DNA of 64,000 nt from LMUY01 sp965199165 (GTDB taxonomy: Bacteria; Pseudomonadota; Alphaproteobacteria; Acetobacterales; Acetobacteraceae). Positions 52,160 to 60,280 of the stretch are shown one piece after another. Within the stretch, counting starts at the first letter, position 1. Every line of letters starts with the position of its first letter. The stretch lies in the NCBI GenBank assembly GCA_965199165.1, contig OZ240681.1:3782001-3846000 (forward strand), given 5' to 3'. The translations under genes and the position numbers were made by a program. Under the pieces are notes generated by a model, which had not been told where the DNA came from, searched no databases, and saw only the letters and a program-made list of their open reading frames with translations.

Positions 52160-52579
52160 TTACTTCACCAATTGGCCGCGGATTTCGCCGCCGGGGTTGG
52201 CTGCGGTGTGGATGTTCGCGTACATCTTGCCACCCTCGAGCTGGGTGATCTGGGCGTCCGTCAGCGTGGCGGTGCCGTGGATCGGGCTGGTCAGCGGAGC
52301 GGCGAAAGGGACGGCCACGCCGGCGTTGGCGCCGGGGTCGGCCGGGCCGTGCAGATGACCAGCCGTGGCCGGGCCGGTCAGGCCCGAGTAGGTCACGTCA
52401 TAGGTCAGCGTCTTGGTGGCCGTGTCCAACGTCGCGTTGACCTCGCCCTTGCCGTTGGTCGTCTTTGCGGGCACTTCGGTGGCGCCGTTCATGACGGTGT
52501 GGAATTTGATCGTCTCGGCATGGGCGGCCGTGGTCAGCACGGCGGCGAGGGCTGCGACCAGCAGGGCGGGACGTGTCAT
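52160..52579 (-). CDS. Secreted CHRD domain protein
   Basis: Exported single-domain protein of 139 residues. Signal peptide TRPALLVAALAAVLTTAAHA, then a CHRD (chordin-like) domain: FHTVMNGATEVPAKTTNGKG, GHLHGPADPGANAGVAV and the closing HTAANPGGEIRGQLVK, which are the three family landmarks. Function in bacteria is not established; beta-rich and possibly metal- or polymer-binding through the HLHG motif. GGAGGAAAT in front of the ATG fixes the start. Confidence 0.9.
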   Translation of the reverse strand: MTRPALLVAALAAVLTTAAHAETIKFHTVMNGATEVPAKTTNGKGEVNATLDTATKTLTYDVTYSGLTGPATAGHLHGPADPGANAGVAVPFAAPLTSPIHGTATLTDAQITQLEGGKMYANIHTAANPGGEIRGQLVK

Positions 52580-52639
52580 CGTGAATTTCCTCCAGGCGTT
52601 GACAGCGGACGACCAGGGTCGATCGATCGCTTCGACCGT

Positions 52640-53353
52640 ATGATGGCCCGCCCTCCCGCCAATGTCGATCCAGCCGACGCGGCACTCCCCGTCGGGCCTC
52701 CCGTCGATCCCACGCCGCGCCCGCTGCCGGCCCGCATCCGCCTGCGCGGGCGGGATGTGGAGCTGGAGCCGCTGCACGTCCGGCACGCGCCCGAGCTGTG
52801 GCAGGCGGCGCAGGGTGCGACAGCGTCCTGGACCTACCTCGCCTACGGCCCGTTCGCCGACGAGGCAGCGATGACGCGCCACGTCGCCAGCTTCGCCACC
52901 ACGCACGACCCGATGGCGTGGGCGGTGCGGCCGGTGTCGACGGGTGTCGTCTCCGGCTGGCTGACCCTGATGGACATCCAGCCGGCGAACGCCTCGATCG
53001 AGCTCGGGCACATCTGGTTCGCGCCGCGCATGCAGCGCACCCGCGCCGCGACGGAGGCCATGTTCCTGCTGCTGCGCCTGGCAGCGGACGAACTCGGCTA
53101 CCGCCGTCTGGTATGGAAGTGCAACGCGCTGAACGCACCGTCGCGCCGGGCGGCGTTGCGGCTCGGCTTCCAGTACGAGGGGCTGTTGCGGGCGACCAAC
53201 GTGGTGCGCGGCCGGCGGCGCGACACGGCCTACTTCTCCATCCTCGACGACGAATGGCCACGCTGCCGGGACGCGTTCGGCGCCTGGCTCGACCCGGCGA
53301 ACTTCGCCGCGGACGGCACCGCGCTGCGTGGCCTGGCCAGCTTGCGGGCATGA
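52640..53353 (+). CDS. GNAT family N-acetyltransferase (RimJ/RimL-like)
   Basis: Acetyl-CoA-dependent acetyltransferase of 237 residues. The N-terminal region has VELEPLHVRHAPELWQAAQG, and the core shows IELGHIWFAPRMQRTRAATEAM, with the acetyl-CoA loop RTRAATEAMFLLL, then RRLVWKCNALNAPSRRAALR and LGFQYEGLLR, the typical RimJ/RimL arrangement. Targets could be a protein N-terminus, an antibiotic or a small amine. Two ATGs stand next to each other at the start. The stop overlaps the DedA gene (ATGA). Confidence 0.88.
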   Translation: MMARPPANVDPADAALPVGPPVDPTPRPLPARIRLRGRDVELEPLHVRHAPELWQAAQGATASWTYLAYGPFADEAAMTRHVASFATTHDPMAWAVRPVSTGVVSGWLTLMDIQPANASIELGHIWFAPRMQRTRAATEAMFLLLRLAADELGYRRLVWKCNALNAPSRRAALRLGFQYEGLLRATNVVRGRRRDTAYFSILDDEWPRCRDAFGAWLDPANFAADGTALRGLASLRA

Positions 53354-54003
53354 CGGAGTGGTTCGGCAGGGAGGCCATGGACCACCTGCTGGGCGAGTAC
53401 GGGTACGGCGTGGTGTTCGCGGTGATCGGGCTGGAGGCGATGGGCGCGCCGTTGCCGGGCGAAAGCCTGATCATCGCCGCCGCCATCTATGCCGCCACCA
53501 CCGGACGGCTGGGCATCGTCGGCGTGGTCGGCGCCGCCATCGCCGGGGCGATCATGGGGGACAATTTCGGCTACCTGATCGGGCGATGGGCGGGCTTCCC
53601 GCTGCTCAGGCGCTATGGCCGGCATGTGGGGTTGACGGACCGGCGACTCACCCTCGGGCGCTACCTGTTCGACCGACAGGGGCCCAAGGTCGTCTTCTTC
53701 GGCCGCTTCATCGCCATCCTGCGCACCTTCGCCGCGCTGCTGGCGGGTGCGAACCGGATGGACTGGCGCAGCTTCCTGCTCTGGAACGCGGTCGGCGGCA
53801 TCGTTTGGGCAACGCTTTATGGCACCGGCGCCTATCTGCTCGGCGACCTCATCACCCGGATCACCGGGCCGCTGGCCATCGTGCTTGGGGGCGCCGGCGC
53901 GGTGGTCGTCGTCGTCGCGGTGATCCTGCTCCGCCGTAATGAAAGCCGGCTGGAGGACAAGGCGGAACAGGCGATGGCGGAGCGGGAGCGGACCGCCCGC
54001 TGA
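53350..54003 (+). CDS. DedA family membrane protein
   Basis: Integral membrane protein of 217 residues, proposed to flip undecaprenyl phosphate or other phospholipids. The DedA signatures are GLEAMGAPLPGESLIIAAA (with the conserved E-x-x-x-x-P-x-P-x-E), GDNFGYLIGRWAG and GRFIAILRTFAALLAG, with F/G-R-F-x-x-x-x-R-T in place. Re-entrant hairpins are expected at both halves. The C-terminal tail is charged. Co-translated with the acetyltransferase through a four-base overlap. Confidence 0.9.
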   Translation: MTEWFGREAMDHLLGEYGYGVVFAVIGLEAMGAPLPGESLIIAAAIYAATTGRLGIVGVVGAAIAGAIMGDNFGYLIGRWAGFPLLRRYGRHVGLTDRRLTLGRYLFDRQGPKVVFFGRFIAILRTFAALLAGANRMDWRSFLLWNAVGGIVWATLYGTGAYLLGDLITRITGPLAIVLGGAGAVVVVVAVILLRRNESRLEDKAEQAMAERERTAR

Positions 54004-55212
54004 TCAGGCCGGGCGCAGCTTGCGGACGACGTCGTCCGGCGGCAGCACCGTCGCGCCATCCACGTAGCGCCAGTCCACCATGCCGCCGCGGCCGTCCTGC
54101 TTCACCAGGCGGCCGACATAGCTACCGACCGTGCTCTGATGGTCGATGGCGCGGAAGCGGCTGATGCCGAACGGCGTGGTGAACGTGGCGTCGGCGAAGC
54201 CGTCCGCCATCTTCTCGCTGTCGGTGCCGCCGGATTTCAGCACGCCCGAGGCGATGGCGTTGACCATCGCCACGCCCAGTGCGGCACCCATCGTCGGCGG
54301 CTCGTTGTAGCGCTGGGTGTAGTCCAGTGCGAACTGCTTGTTCTCCGGCTCGTCGGACAGGCTCCATGGGTAACCGGTCACCAGCCAGCCGACCGGAGTC
54401 TGGTCACCCAGCGCGGTGAGGTACTCCGGCTCGCCGGCGAGCATGGCCACGACGAGCCGCTTGTCGAACAAACCGGCCCCGTTACCCTGCCGGACGAACG
54501 CCTCCAGGTCATGGCCGGTCAGTGCGCAGAAGATCGCGTCGGGCGTGGCCTGGGCCAACGCGCCGGTGACCGCGGCGGTGTCGGACTGGGCGGTGCGCGG
54601 CCATTGCTCGGCCACGAAGCGGACGTCCGGCCGCCGGGCGGACAGCAACTGGCGGAACGAGGCAACGGCCGAACGGCCGTTCTCGTCGTCCGCGGCCACC
54701 GTCGCATAGCTTTTCGGCGGCAGGTTTCGCGCCGCCTCCACCAGCATGGCCACCTGCATGAAGCTGCACGGGCGGACGCGATAGGTGTATCGGTTGCCCT
54801 GCTGCCACACCAGGGCGTCGGCCAGCGGCAGGCTGGCGACGTAGAGCTTCTTCGCCTGCAACGCATACGCGCTCAATGCCAGCCCGACCTCGGACGTGTA
54901 GCCGCCGGCGAGAAGGTCGACCTTCGCCTCGTTGACCAGCTCCGTCGCCGCGCGGACGGCGCCTGCCGGCGTGCCGCCATCATCCTGCGCGACGATCTCG
55001 AGCTTGCGGCCGTCCAGCCCCCCCATGTCGTTCAGGCGGGACAACGCCATCTCCCACCCCTTGCGGTAGGACAGGGTGAAGTCCGGCTGCGACGCGTAGC
55101 TGTTGACCTCGCCGATGCGGATCGGTGCGCTCGATTGCGCCCGCAGCACCGCAGGCCGACCCAGGACCGCGGCCGCCCCGGTCGCCAGCAGCACCCGGCG
55201 GCGAAGCGCCAT
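54004..55212 (-). CDS. ABC-transporter type substrate-binding protein (LivJ-like)
   Basis: Periplasmic binding protein of 402 residues with a type-1 two-lobe fold. A signal with twin arginines (LRRRVLLATGAAAVLG) leads to IRIGEVNSYASQPDFTLSY, VAQDDGGTPAGAVRAATELV and VDLLAGGYTSEVGLALSAYA, a Peripla_BP_6 pattern typical of branched-chain amino acid or amide importers. No permease or ATPase genes are adjacent, so the protein is an orphan binding component and its partner or ligand is unknown. Converges on the DedA gene with no gap. Confidence 0.88.
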   Translation of the reverse strand: MALRRRVLLATGAAAVLGRPAVLRAQSSAPIRIGEVNSYASQPDFTLSYRKGWEMALSRLNDMGGLDGRKLEIVAQDDGGTPAGAVRAATELVNEAKVDLLAGGYTSEVGLALSAYALQAKKLYVASLPLADALVWQQGNRYTYRVRPCSFMQVAMLVEAARNLPPKSYATVAADDENGRSAVASFRQLLSARRPDVRFVAEQWPRTAQSDTAAVTGALAQATPDAIFCALTGHDLEAFVRQGNGAGLFDKRLVVAMLAGEPEYLTALGDQTPVGWLVTGYPWSLSDEPENKQFALDYTQRYNEPPTMGAALGVAMVNAIASGVLKSGGTDSEKMADGFADATFTTPFGISRFRAIDHQSTVGSYVGRLVKQDGRGGMVDWRYVDGATVLPPDDVVRKLRPA

Positions 55213-55213
55213 C

Positions 55214-55567
55214 TCAGGCCTGCCGCATGGATTTGCGGGCGCTGTTGCGCGCGGCGGCGGCCGTGGCGAAGGCCAGGCAGGTCAAACCCAGGCGGGGCAG
55301 GATGAGCTCGACCTCGCGGTTGCGCATTTCCACCGCCAGCATCATGGCGGACACCGCGGCCAGGCCGGCGGCGCCGAGCACGCGGGTCTTGTCGTTGGCG
55401 ACCATGATCGCCCCGGCCGTCTCGACCACCCCGATCCCGCGCATGGAGCGCGGCGAGATGCCCCAGCGGCGGAACATCCGCGTCTCCAGCCCCAGCAGCT
55501 TGAGCGCGCCCATGAACGCGAAACTGAGTTCCACCAGCGCCGTCCGGCCTTCGTTCTCACGCAGCAT
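55214..55567 (-). CDS. Small membrane protein, DoxX-like
   Basis: A 117-residue protein with three to four hydrophobic segments (LSFAFMGALKLLGL, IGVVETAGAIMVAN, VLGAAGLAAVSAMMLAVEM and LILPRLGLTCLAFATAAAA). The G-x-(E)-x-x-G-A-x-x-x pattern in the second segment resembles DoxX-like proteins. GGAGG seven bases before the ATG (MLRENEG) is a good ribosome site. The stop lies one base before the start of the binding-protein gene downstream, so the two are probably co-transcribed. Confidence 0.65.
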   Translation of the reverse strand: MLRENEGRTALVELSFAFMGALKLLGLETRMFRRWGISPRSMRGIGVVETAGAIMVANDKTRVLGAAGLAAVSAMMLAVEMRNREVELILPRLGLTCLAFATAAAARNSARKSMRQA

Positions 55568-55632
55568 CGTATCCTCCGCAGTCGTCCGATGCGGCACCAA
55601 CGCGGCTCGCCCGGTGCGGGATGCAAGCCAAG

Positions 55633-56730
55633 CTAGCGCAACCGGCTGACGATCTCGGCCGCGAGGCGCCGGGCGTGCGGCGGCCGGACCATGGTGGTGT
55701 GCGAACCCGGACAGTCGACCACCTCCAGCCGGCGGATGAACTGCCGCCAGACTGGAGCCGGATCGCAGGCGTGCGGGTCCCCCAGCACGGAGCGGAACAG
55801 GACGGTCGCCTGGTCGAAGCGGCGCGGCGTGTAGGCCTGGTAGGCGGAGATGGAGGCGTCCCGCACCGCCTGGAAGGCTGGTTCCAGTCCGCCGATATAG
55901 TAGGCGGAGCGGTGCACGGAGGCAGCCGTCTCCCCGGCCAGCTTGCGGGTGGCAAACTGCAGGAGGTTGCGTGCGCGGATAGCTATGTGCCGGACGGCCT
56001 CGCGTGGCGGCATGTGCCTGGCATCCGCCAGGCGCCGCCAGCAGCGGCGCAGGACGCCGGCAAGCCAGGCGCGACGGGGCCAGTTCCGCTCGTCGAGGTT
56101 GGCATCGATCAGCCCCACCAGCCCGACGGCGCCGCCTGCGGCAGCCATGGCCCGGGCGGTCTCGATCGCGGCCGAGCCGCCGAACGAGTAGCCGACCAGG
56201 TGGTATGGCCCGGCCGGCTGCCGCGCCATGATCGCCGACGCGTAATGGGCGCCGAATGCGGCGACGTCGTTCAGCGGCTCGGCCTCCCCGTCGAGGCCCG
56301 GCGCCTGCACCCCCCAGACCTGCCCGGGATAGTCGACCAGCCGGGCAAGCTCGCAGAGCTCGAGCACGAGGCCGCTTCCCGCCGACAGCATGTAGAGCGG
56401 CGGACTGGCGTCACCGTCCTTGAGCAGGACGCAAGGGGAGGGGGCCGGCCAGTGGTGGACCCGGATCGCCGCGTCCACCGCGTCTGCCGTGCCCAGCCGC
56501 ATCAGCGCCGTCGCGGGGATATCCACGCCGAGCTCCTGCTGGAGGGCCTTGCGCAAGCGCAGGATGCGCTTCAACCCGACGCCGATATGGAGGATATGCG
56601 CGTCCGGCTCCCGTGCCTTCGGGCCCAGATACCGCAGCCACAAGGCACGGAGTTCGGCCGTCCGCTCCGTAGGACCGGCCTCATTGCCGGAGCGGGTGTC
56701 GAGCGCGGGCAAGGTGGCGGTGGACAGCAT
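55633..56730 (-). CDS. Carrier-like domain fused to a type I thioesterase, carrier Ser missing
   Basis: A 365-residue two-domain protein. Residues about 24-92 resemble a phosphopantetheine carrier domain of peptide or polyketide synthases (ELRALWLRYL, RLRKALQQELGVDIPATALMRLGTADAVD), but the place of the modified Ser (normally L-G-G-x-S) reads HIGVGLKR and has no Ser. Residues from 100 on are a thioesterase: GYSFGG with Ser182, the Asp in LVGLIDANL, and the His in CPGSHTTMV (about 344). Stand-alone genes of this form without synthetase modules nearby are unusual. Substrate unknown. Confidence 0.82.
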   Translation of the reverse strand: MLSTATLPALDTRSGNEAGPTERTAELRALWLRYLGPKAREPDAHILHIGVGLKRILRLRKALQQELGVDIPATALMRLGTADAVDAAIRVHHWPAPSPCVLLKDGDASPPLYMLSAGSGLVLELCELARLVDYPGQVWGVQAPGLDGEAEPLNDVAAFGAHYASAIMARQPAGPYHLVGYSFGGSAAIETARAMAAAGGAVGLVGLIDANLDERNWPRRAWLAGVLRRCWRRLADARHMPPREAVRHIAIRARNLLQFATRKLAGETAASVHRSAYYIGGLEPAFQAVRDASISAYQAYTPRRFDQATVLFRSVLGDPHACDPAPVWRQFIRRLEVVDCPGSHTTMVRPPHARRLAAEIVSRLR

Positions 56731-56842
56731 GGTCGGGTTCCATATCGGTAGCTTGGAACCGAGTATCGCCGGGGTTTGATACGACGCGGTTATCGGCCGA
56801 CGGGCTCCCCTTAGGGTGTTCCTTAAGAGGGTTACCCGTGCT

Positions 56843-57499
56843 TCAGCAGCCGGAAACTTCCTGCCATCCTGCGGCCACGCGTCGGAACGACGGCGTGCCG
56901 AAAGCCGAGCGCACCGGGATGTTTGCGGGCCACACCTCCCGCCAACGCTCCGTCTGCGCCATTGCCACGCAGGCGGCGACCGGGCGAATCCCGGCGGCGG
57001 CGAGCACGGCGAGCCCCGCCATGGCGGACCGTCCGGTGCTGATCACGTCGTCCACCAGCAGGACGCGGCGGTCGCGCAGCCGGGGCAGCAGGCGCGGGTC
57101 CAGCCACAGCCGCCGACCCGGCTCCGGCGCGGTGATCGAGGCGATCGGGACGGACAGCGCGTCCTCGTACCAGAGCTTGCGCGTCGTCCCGGGCGCCACC
57201 CAGTTCGGGTGCCCCAAGTCGCGGGCGACGCCCTGGCCGAAGACGTGGCCTAGCGTCGGCAGGCCGACCACGACGTCGCATGCGTCTGCCGCGATGGCGT
57301 CGGCCATCCAGCGGCAAAGCCGGTCCACCACCGGGAAGGCCGCCTGGTTGGCGATGAAACCGGCCACTGCCCGTTCCCCCATGTCCCGCAACGGCAGCAC
57401 CAACACGGAGCCGTCCGGCATGATGGCGTCGAACGTCTGCTTCCAGGTCGCCGGCCGGTCTGCGGGCTTCACGAAGCCCTGCCAGAAGTCGGGGGTCAG
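56843..57499 (-). CDS. Phosphoribosyltransferase-fold protein, probable CTG start
   Basis: A protein of 218 residues with the PRPP-binding loop VLLVDDVISTGRSAMAGLAVL, the diagnostic phosphoribosyltransferase motif. Other features are VVVGLPTLGHVFGQGVARDL and TRKLWYEDALSVPIASIT. Such proteins resemble adenine phosphoribosyltransferases but may act in other base or nucleotide salvage. No ATG or GTG lies close to the conserved start LTPDFWQGF; a CTG there overlaps the DsbA-like stop as CTGA, the same geometry as an ATGA overlap. A GTG nine codons later is the conservative alternative. Confidence 0.8.
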   Translation of the reverse strand: MTPDFWQGFVKPADRPATWKQTFDAIMPDGSVLVLPLRDMGERAVAGFIANQAAFPVVDRLCRWMADAIAADACDVVVGLPTLGHVFGQGVARDLGHPNWVAPGTTRKLWYEDALSVPIASITAPEPGRRLWLDPRLLPRLRDRRVLLVDDVISTGRSAMAGLAVLAAAGIRPVAACVAMAQTERWREVWPANIPVRSAFGTPSFRRVAAGWQEVSGC

Positions 57500-58164
57500 C
57501 TCTCGAACATGTCCACGGCGGCGACGTCCAGCAGCCGCTCGATCACCTCGGGTTCCTGCGCGCCGGCGATCGCGTGGTGGCCGCCGACGACGAAGCAGGG
57601 CACGCCGTTGATGCCCAGGCGATGCGCCCGCAGGTTGTCGGCATGGACGCCGTCCAGCTCGGCGTCGCCGGCCAGCATCGCCCGCGCCGCATTGGGGTCC
57701 AGCCCGCAGGACGCGGCGATCGCGCACAGCACGCCGGCCTCGCCCAGGTCGCGCCCGTCGGCGAAGTGGGCGGCAAACAAGGCCTCCACCACCCCGTTCG
57801 CCCGGCCGAACCGGGCCGCCCAGCGGACCAGCCGGTGTGCGTCGACGCTGGAAGGGGTGCGCCGCACCCGGTCGAAGCGGAACTGCAGGCCTTCCGCGCG
57901 GCCGATCTCCGTGATCGAGTTGTACAGCCGCCGGGCACGATCCTCCCCACCGAACTTGCGCACCACGTAGTCGGAGCGTGCCATGCCCACCCGCGGCATG
58001 TCGGGATTGAGCAGGAACGGCCGCCAGACCAGCTCCACCAGCAGATCCGGCCGGCGGCGCAGCGTGCGCAACAGCCGCCGTGTGCCGAGATAACACCACG
58101 GGCATACGAGGTCGTGCACGACTTCGACGGTGAGGCGCGCTTTGGCAGGGGCGAGGACGTTCAC
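57496..58164 (-). CDS. DsbA-like thioredoxin-fold protein (FrnE/2-hydroxychromene-isomerase type)
   Basis: A 222-residue protein with the active site CPWC in VVHDLVCPWCYLG, near the N-terminus as in the FrnE branch of the DsbA family, and cis-Pro in GINGVPCFVVGG. There is no signal peptide, so it acts in the cytoplasm, probably in disulfide exchange or oxidative stress response. The long helical insert (VEALFAAHFADGRDLGEA) fits. Its stop overlaps the phosphoribosyltransferase gene that follows, so the two form an operon. Confidence 0.9.
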   Translation of the reverse strand: MNVLAPAKARLTVEVVHDLVCPWCYLGTRRLLRTLRRRPDLLVELVWRPFLLNPDMPRVGMARSDYVVRKFGGEDRARRLYNSITEIGRAEGLQFRFDRVRRTPSSVDAHRLVRWAARFGRANGVVEALFAAHFADGRDLGEAGVLCAIAASCGLDPNAARAMLAGDAELDGVHADNLRAHRLGINGVPCFVVGGHHAIAGAQEPEVIERLLDVAAVDMFES

Positions 58165-58223
58165 CCGCCCATCCTAATCCGGGAACGACGCCGCGCCACC
58201 GTTTTTTGGACGTCTCCGCGCGG

Positions 58224-59138
58224 CTAAATCTCCCCGTAGGCCGAGATGACCGGGTCGAGGCGGAACTCGTCGACCAGGAAGTCGATCACCGCCCGGGTGC
58301 GCGACGCCAGGTTGCGGCGCGAGGGGTAGACCGCGGTGATGGCGGTGGCCGGCGGCTCCCACCCCGTCAGCACCGGCCGCAACCGGCCATCCATGTCCTC
58401 GTTGCCGAAGAACCAGGTGGGCAGCATGGCGAAGCCGAGCCCCGCGAGCACGGCCTCCCGCACGCCCTCCCCATTGTCGGTGCGGAACCGCCCGGCGACC
58501 GAGACGGTGACCGGCCCCTCCGGCCCCTCGAACTGCCATTCACCCGGCGTCTGCGCGCCGGTGAAGATGATGCAGGGCAGCCGGCTGAGGTCGGACGGAT
58601 GCTGCGGCTCCCCATAGGCGGCGATGCAGGCTTCCGACGCGATGGCGACCCGGCGCGAGGACCCGATCTTGCGTGCGACCAGGCTCGAATCGATGACGTT
58701 GGTCACTCGGATGGCCAGGTCGATCCCCTCCGCGACCATGTCCGACATCGTGTCCGACATCCGCAGGTCCACCGTGAGCTCGGGATACCGCTCCAGCAGC
58801 CGCGGGATGCGGGGCGACACGTAGAGCCGGCCGAACGTCGCGGAGGTGGCGAGGCGGACCATCCCGCCCGGCACGGCATGGCGTCGCCCGACCGCGGCCT
58901 CGGCTGCCTCGACGGTGTCGATCACGCGCCGGGCATGGCCCAACAAGTCCCGCCCGTCCTCCGTCAGCGCCAGGCTGCGCGTGGTCCGCTGGATCAACCG
59001 GGCGCCGAGATGCTCCTCCAAAGCGGCGACCTGCCGCGAGATCGCAGGCTGGGTGGTGCCCATTTCCCGCGCCACGGCGGAGAACGACCGCGCCTCGGCG
59101 ACCCGGACGAAGACGTTGAACGCGACGAGAAGGTCCAC
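58224..59138 (-). CDS. LysR-family transcriptional regulator
   Basis: A 304-residue regulator. The N-terminal winged HTH is LLVAFNVFVRVAEARSFSAV then ALEEHLGARLIQRTTRSLALT, followed by the linker helix and the two-lobed effector domain (VRLATSATFGRLYVSPRIPRL). The AREMGTTQPAISRQVAALEEHL helix is the DNA-recognition element. There is no conserved redox Cys pair like OxyR's, so direct peroxide sensing is not suggested. It is divergent from the peroxiredoxin gene, the usual position of a LysR target; two palindromes lie between them. Confidence 0.93.
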   Translation of the reverse strand: MDLLVAFNVFVRVAEARSFSAVAREMGTTQPAISRQVAALEEHLGARLIQRTTRSLALTEDGRDLLGHARRVIDTVEAAEAAVGRRHAVPGGMVRLATSATFGRLYVSPRIPRLLERYPELTVDLRMSDTMSDMVAEGIDLAIRVTNVIDSSLVARKIGSSRRVAIASEACIAAYGEPQHPSDLSRLPCIIFTGAQTPGEWQFEGPEGPVTVSVAGRFRTDNGEGVREAVLAGLGFAMLPTWFFGNEDMDGRLRPVLTGWEPPATAITAVYPSRRNLASRTRAVIDFLVDEFRLDPVISAYGEI

Positions 59139-59160
59139 CGCCTATGCCGCCCCTACATGA

Positions 59161-59201
59161 ATCATATGATCGTGCGGCTGGTTTCAAGTCGTTCCATATG
59201 G
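59161..59201. promoter_or_regulatory. Paired CATATG palindromes between LysR and peroxiredoxin genes
   Basis: ATCATATGAT (59161-59170) and CCATATGG (59194-59201) share the core CATATG; their centres are 32 bases apart, about three helical turns, so a dimer pair could bind one face of the DNA. Candidate operator for the LysR protein; by eye only. Confidence 0.35.
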
Positions 59202-59252
59202 GATGACATAGTCGTTGTCGGGATAGTCAAGCCGCACCTGCACGAGGCAGCC

Positions 59253-59960
59253 ATGCATTTGGGTCAAAACAGTCTCACTCGTCAGTTGGAATTGTTCCGT
59301 GCGGGCTGGCTCGCGCGCCTGCCCGCCAAGGAGCGCGCGGTCGTCCTGGCGGCGGCGGAGGATCTGCGCGCTGGCTCGTTCGACCGCAAGTCCATCCAGG
59401 TCGGCGATGCCGCGCCGGACTTCGCCTTGCCTGACCAGCACGGCCGGATCGTCCGCCTAGCGGACCATCTCAGGCATGGGCCCGTGGTGGTGCTGTTCGC
59501 CCGCGGCGGATGGTGTCCGTTCTGTACCTTGACGTTGCGGGCCTATCAGGAGGCGCTGCCGGGCATCCATGCGGCGGGAGCCGACCTGGTCGCGATCACG
59601 CCGCAGCCGGGGACGAGCTGCTCGGCAGTCGCGGAGCGGGACCTGCTGGCGTTCCCGATCCTGTCCGATGCCGGCAACGCCGTGGCCGGTGCGTTCGGCG
59701 TCGCCTACGAACTGGCACCCGCCCTGCAGAGAGTCTACCTGCGCCACGGCCACAACCTGCCCCGGATGAACAGGACGGGAGATTGGCGTCTTCCCCTGCC
59801 GGCCACCTTCATCGTCGGCACGGACGGCCGCGTGGCGAGCGCGCATGTCGAACCCGTCGTGCATCGCCGGCTCGAACCGGCGGCGGTCATCCGCCTCCTG
59901 CGGAACCAGGCCTTGCACGATCGGGTGGCGGAGGCGGCTTTCGACCCAGCGCTTCCGTAA
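59253..59960 (+). CDS. Peroxiredoxin-like AhpC/TSA family protein
   Basis: Thiol peroxidase of 235 residues. The redox motif is ARGGWCPFCTLTLRAYQ, a CXXC in place of the single peroxidatic Cys plus Pro pattern of classical AhpC; Thr and Arg of the peroxidase site are partly recognisable. The preceding segment DFALPDQHGRIVRLADHL and the strand VVVLFARGGW are standard for the thioredoxin fold. The N-terminal 45 residues are an extra helical part. Likely cytoplasmic. Divergent LysR regulator upstream. Confidence 0.85.
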   Translation: MHLGQNSLTRQLELFRAGWLARLPAKERAVVLAAAEDLRAGSFDRKSIQVGDAAPDFALPDQHGRIVRLADHLRHGPVVVLFARGGWCPFCTLTLRAYQEALPGIHAAGADLVAITPQPGTSCSAVAERDLLAFPILSDAGNAVAGAFGVAYELAPALQRVYLRHGHNLPRMNRTGDWRLPLPATFIVGTDGRVASAHVEPVVHRRLEPAAVIRLLRNQALHDRVAEAAFDPALP

Positions 59961-59989
59961 GCCCTCGCCACCCTCCGCGGCGATGCGGC

Positions 59990-60157
59990 TCAGCGGTGCG
60001 GCGACTCGGTCGGGGGCAGGGTCGTCGGCATGTTGCCGAGCCAGTTCTTCAGGCCGGAGGCCCACCGGGCAACGGTGGAGGCGAATGCTCGCGTCAGGAG
60101 AAGCTGACCTTCATGTGCCAGCAGCATGGCCTCGCCAGCTTGTTCAAACGTCTTCAT
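59990..60157 (-). CDS. Uncharacterised 55-residue protein behind TGCA-rich boxes
   Basis: Begins MKTFEQAGEAMLLAHEGQLL, then RAFASTVARWASGLKNWLGN, an amphipathic helix with regularly spaced Trp, and ends in a short Pro/Thr tail. It has no signal peptide. AAGGA lies nine bases before the ATG. It lies 29 bases beyond the converging peroxiredoxin gene, and two near-identical TGCA-rich boxes lie 66-106 bases upstream, so it is probably transcribed from its own regulated promoter. Amphipathicity would fit binding to a lipid or granule surface, but that is inference. Confidence 0.6.
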   Translation of the reverse strand: MKTFEQAGEAMLLAHEGQLLLTRAFASTVARWASGLKNWLGNMPTTLPPTESPHR

Positions 60158-60222
60158 CGTATCGATCCTTCTGCTCGGGCCTGCAGCCCGGGGGTAAGCC
60201 GAAGGACGTTCCCACCTCTTTG

Positions 60223-60263
60223 TGCAGTGCAACATGGGATGGTTCTTGCTGCATTGCAACATG
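60223..60263 (-). promoter_or_regulatory. Tandem TGCA-rich boxes (PhaR-like), 27-bp period
   Basis: On the minus strand the two 18-mers are CATGTTGCAATGCAGCAA and CATGTTGCACTGCACAAA; 15 of 18 bases agree. Their TTGCAxTGCA core is like the operator I recall for PhaR, the repressor of polyhydroxybutyrate-granule genes in alphaproteobacteria. Starts are 27 bases apart. Confidence 0.4.
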
Positions 60264-60280
60264 CAGCGGGGCCGATGGTC

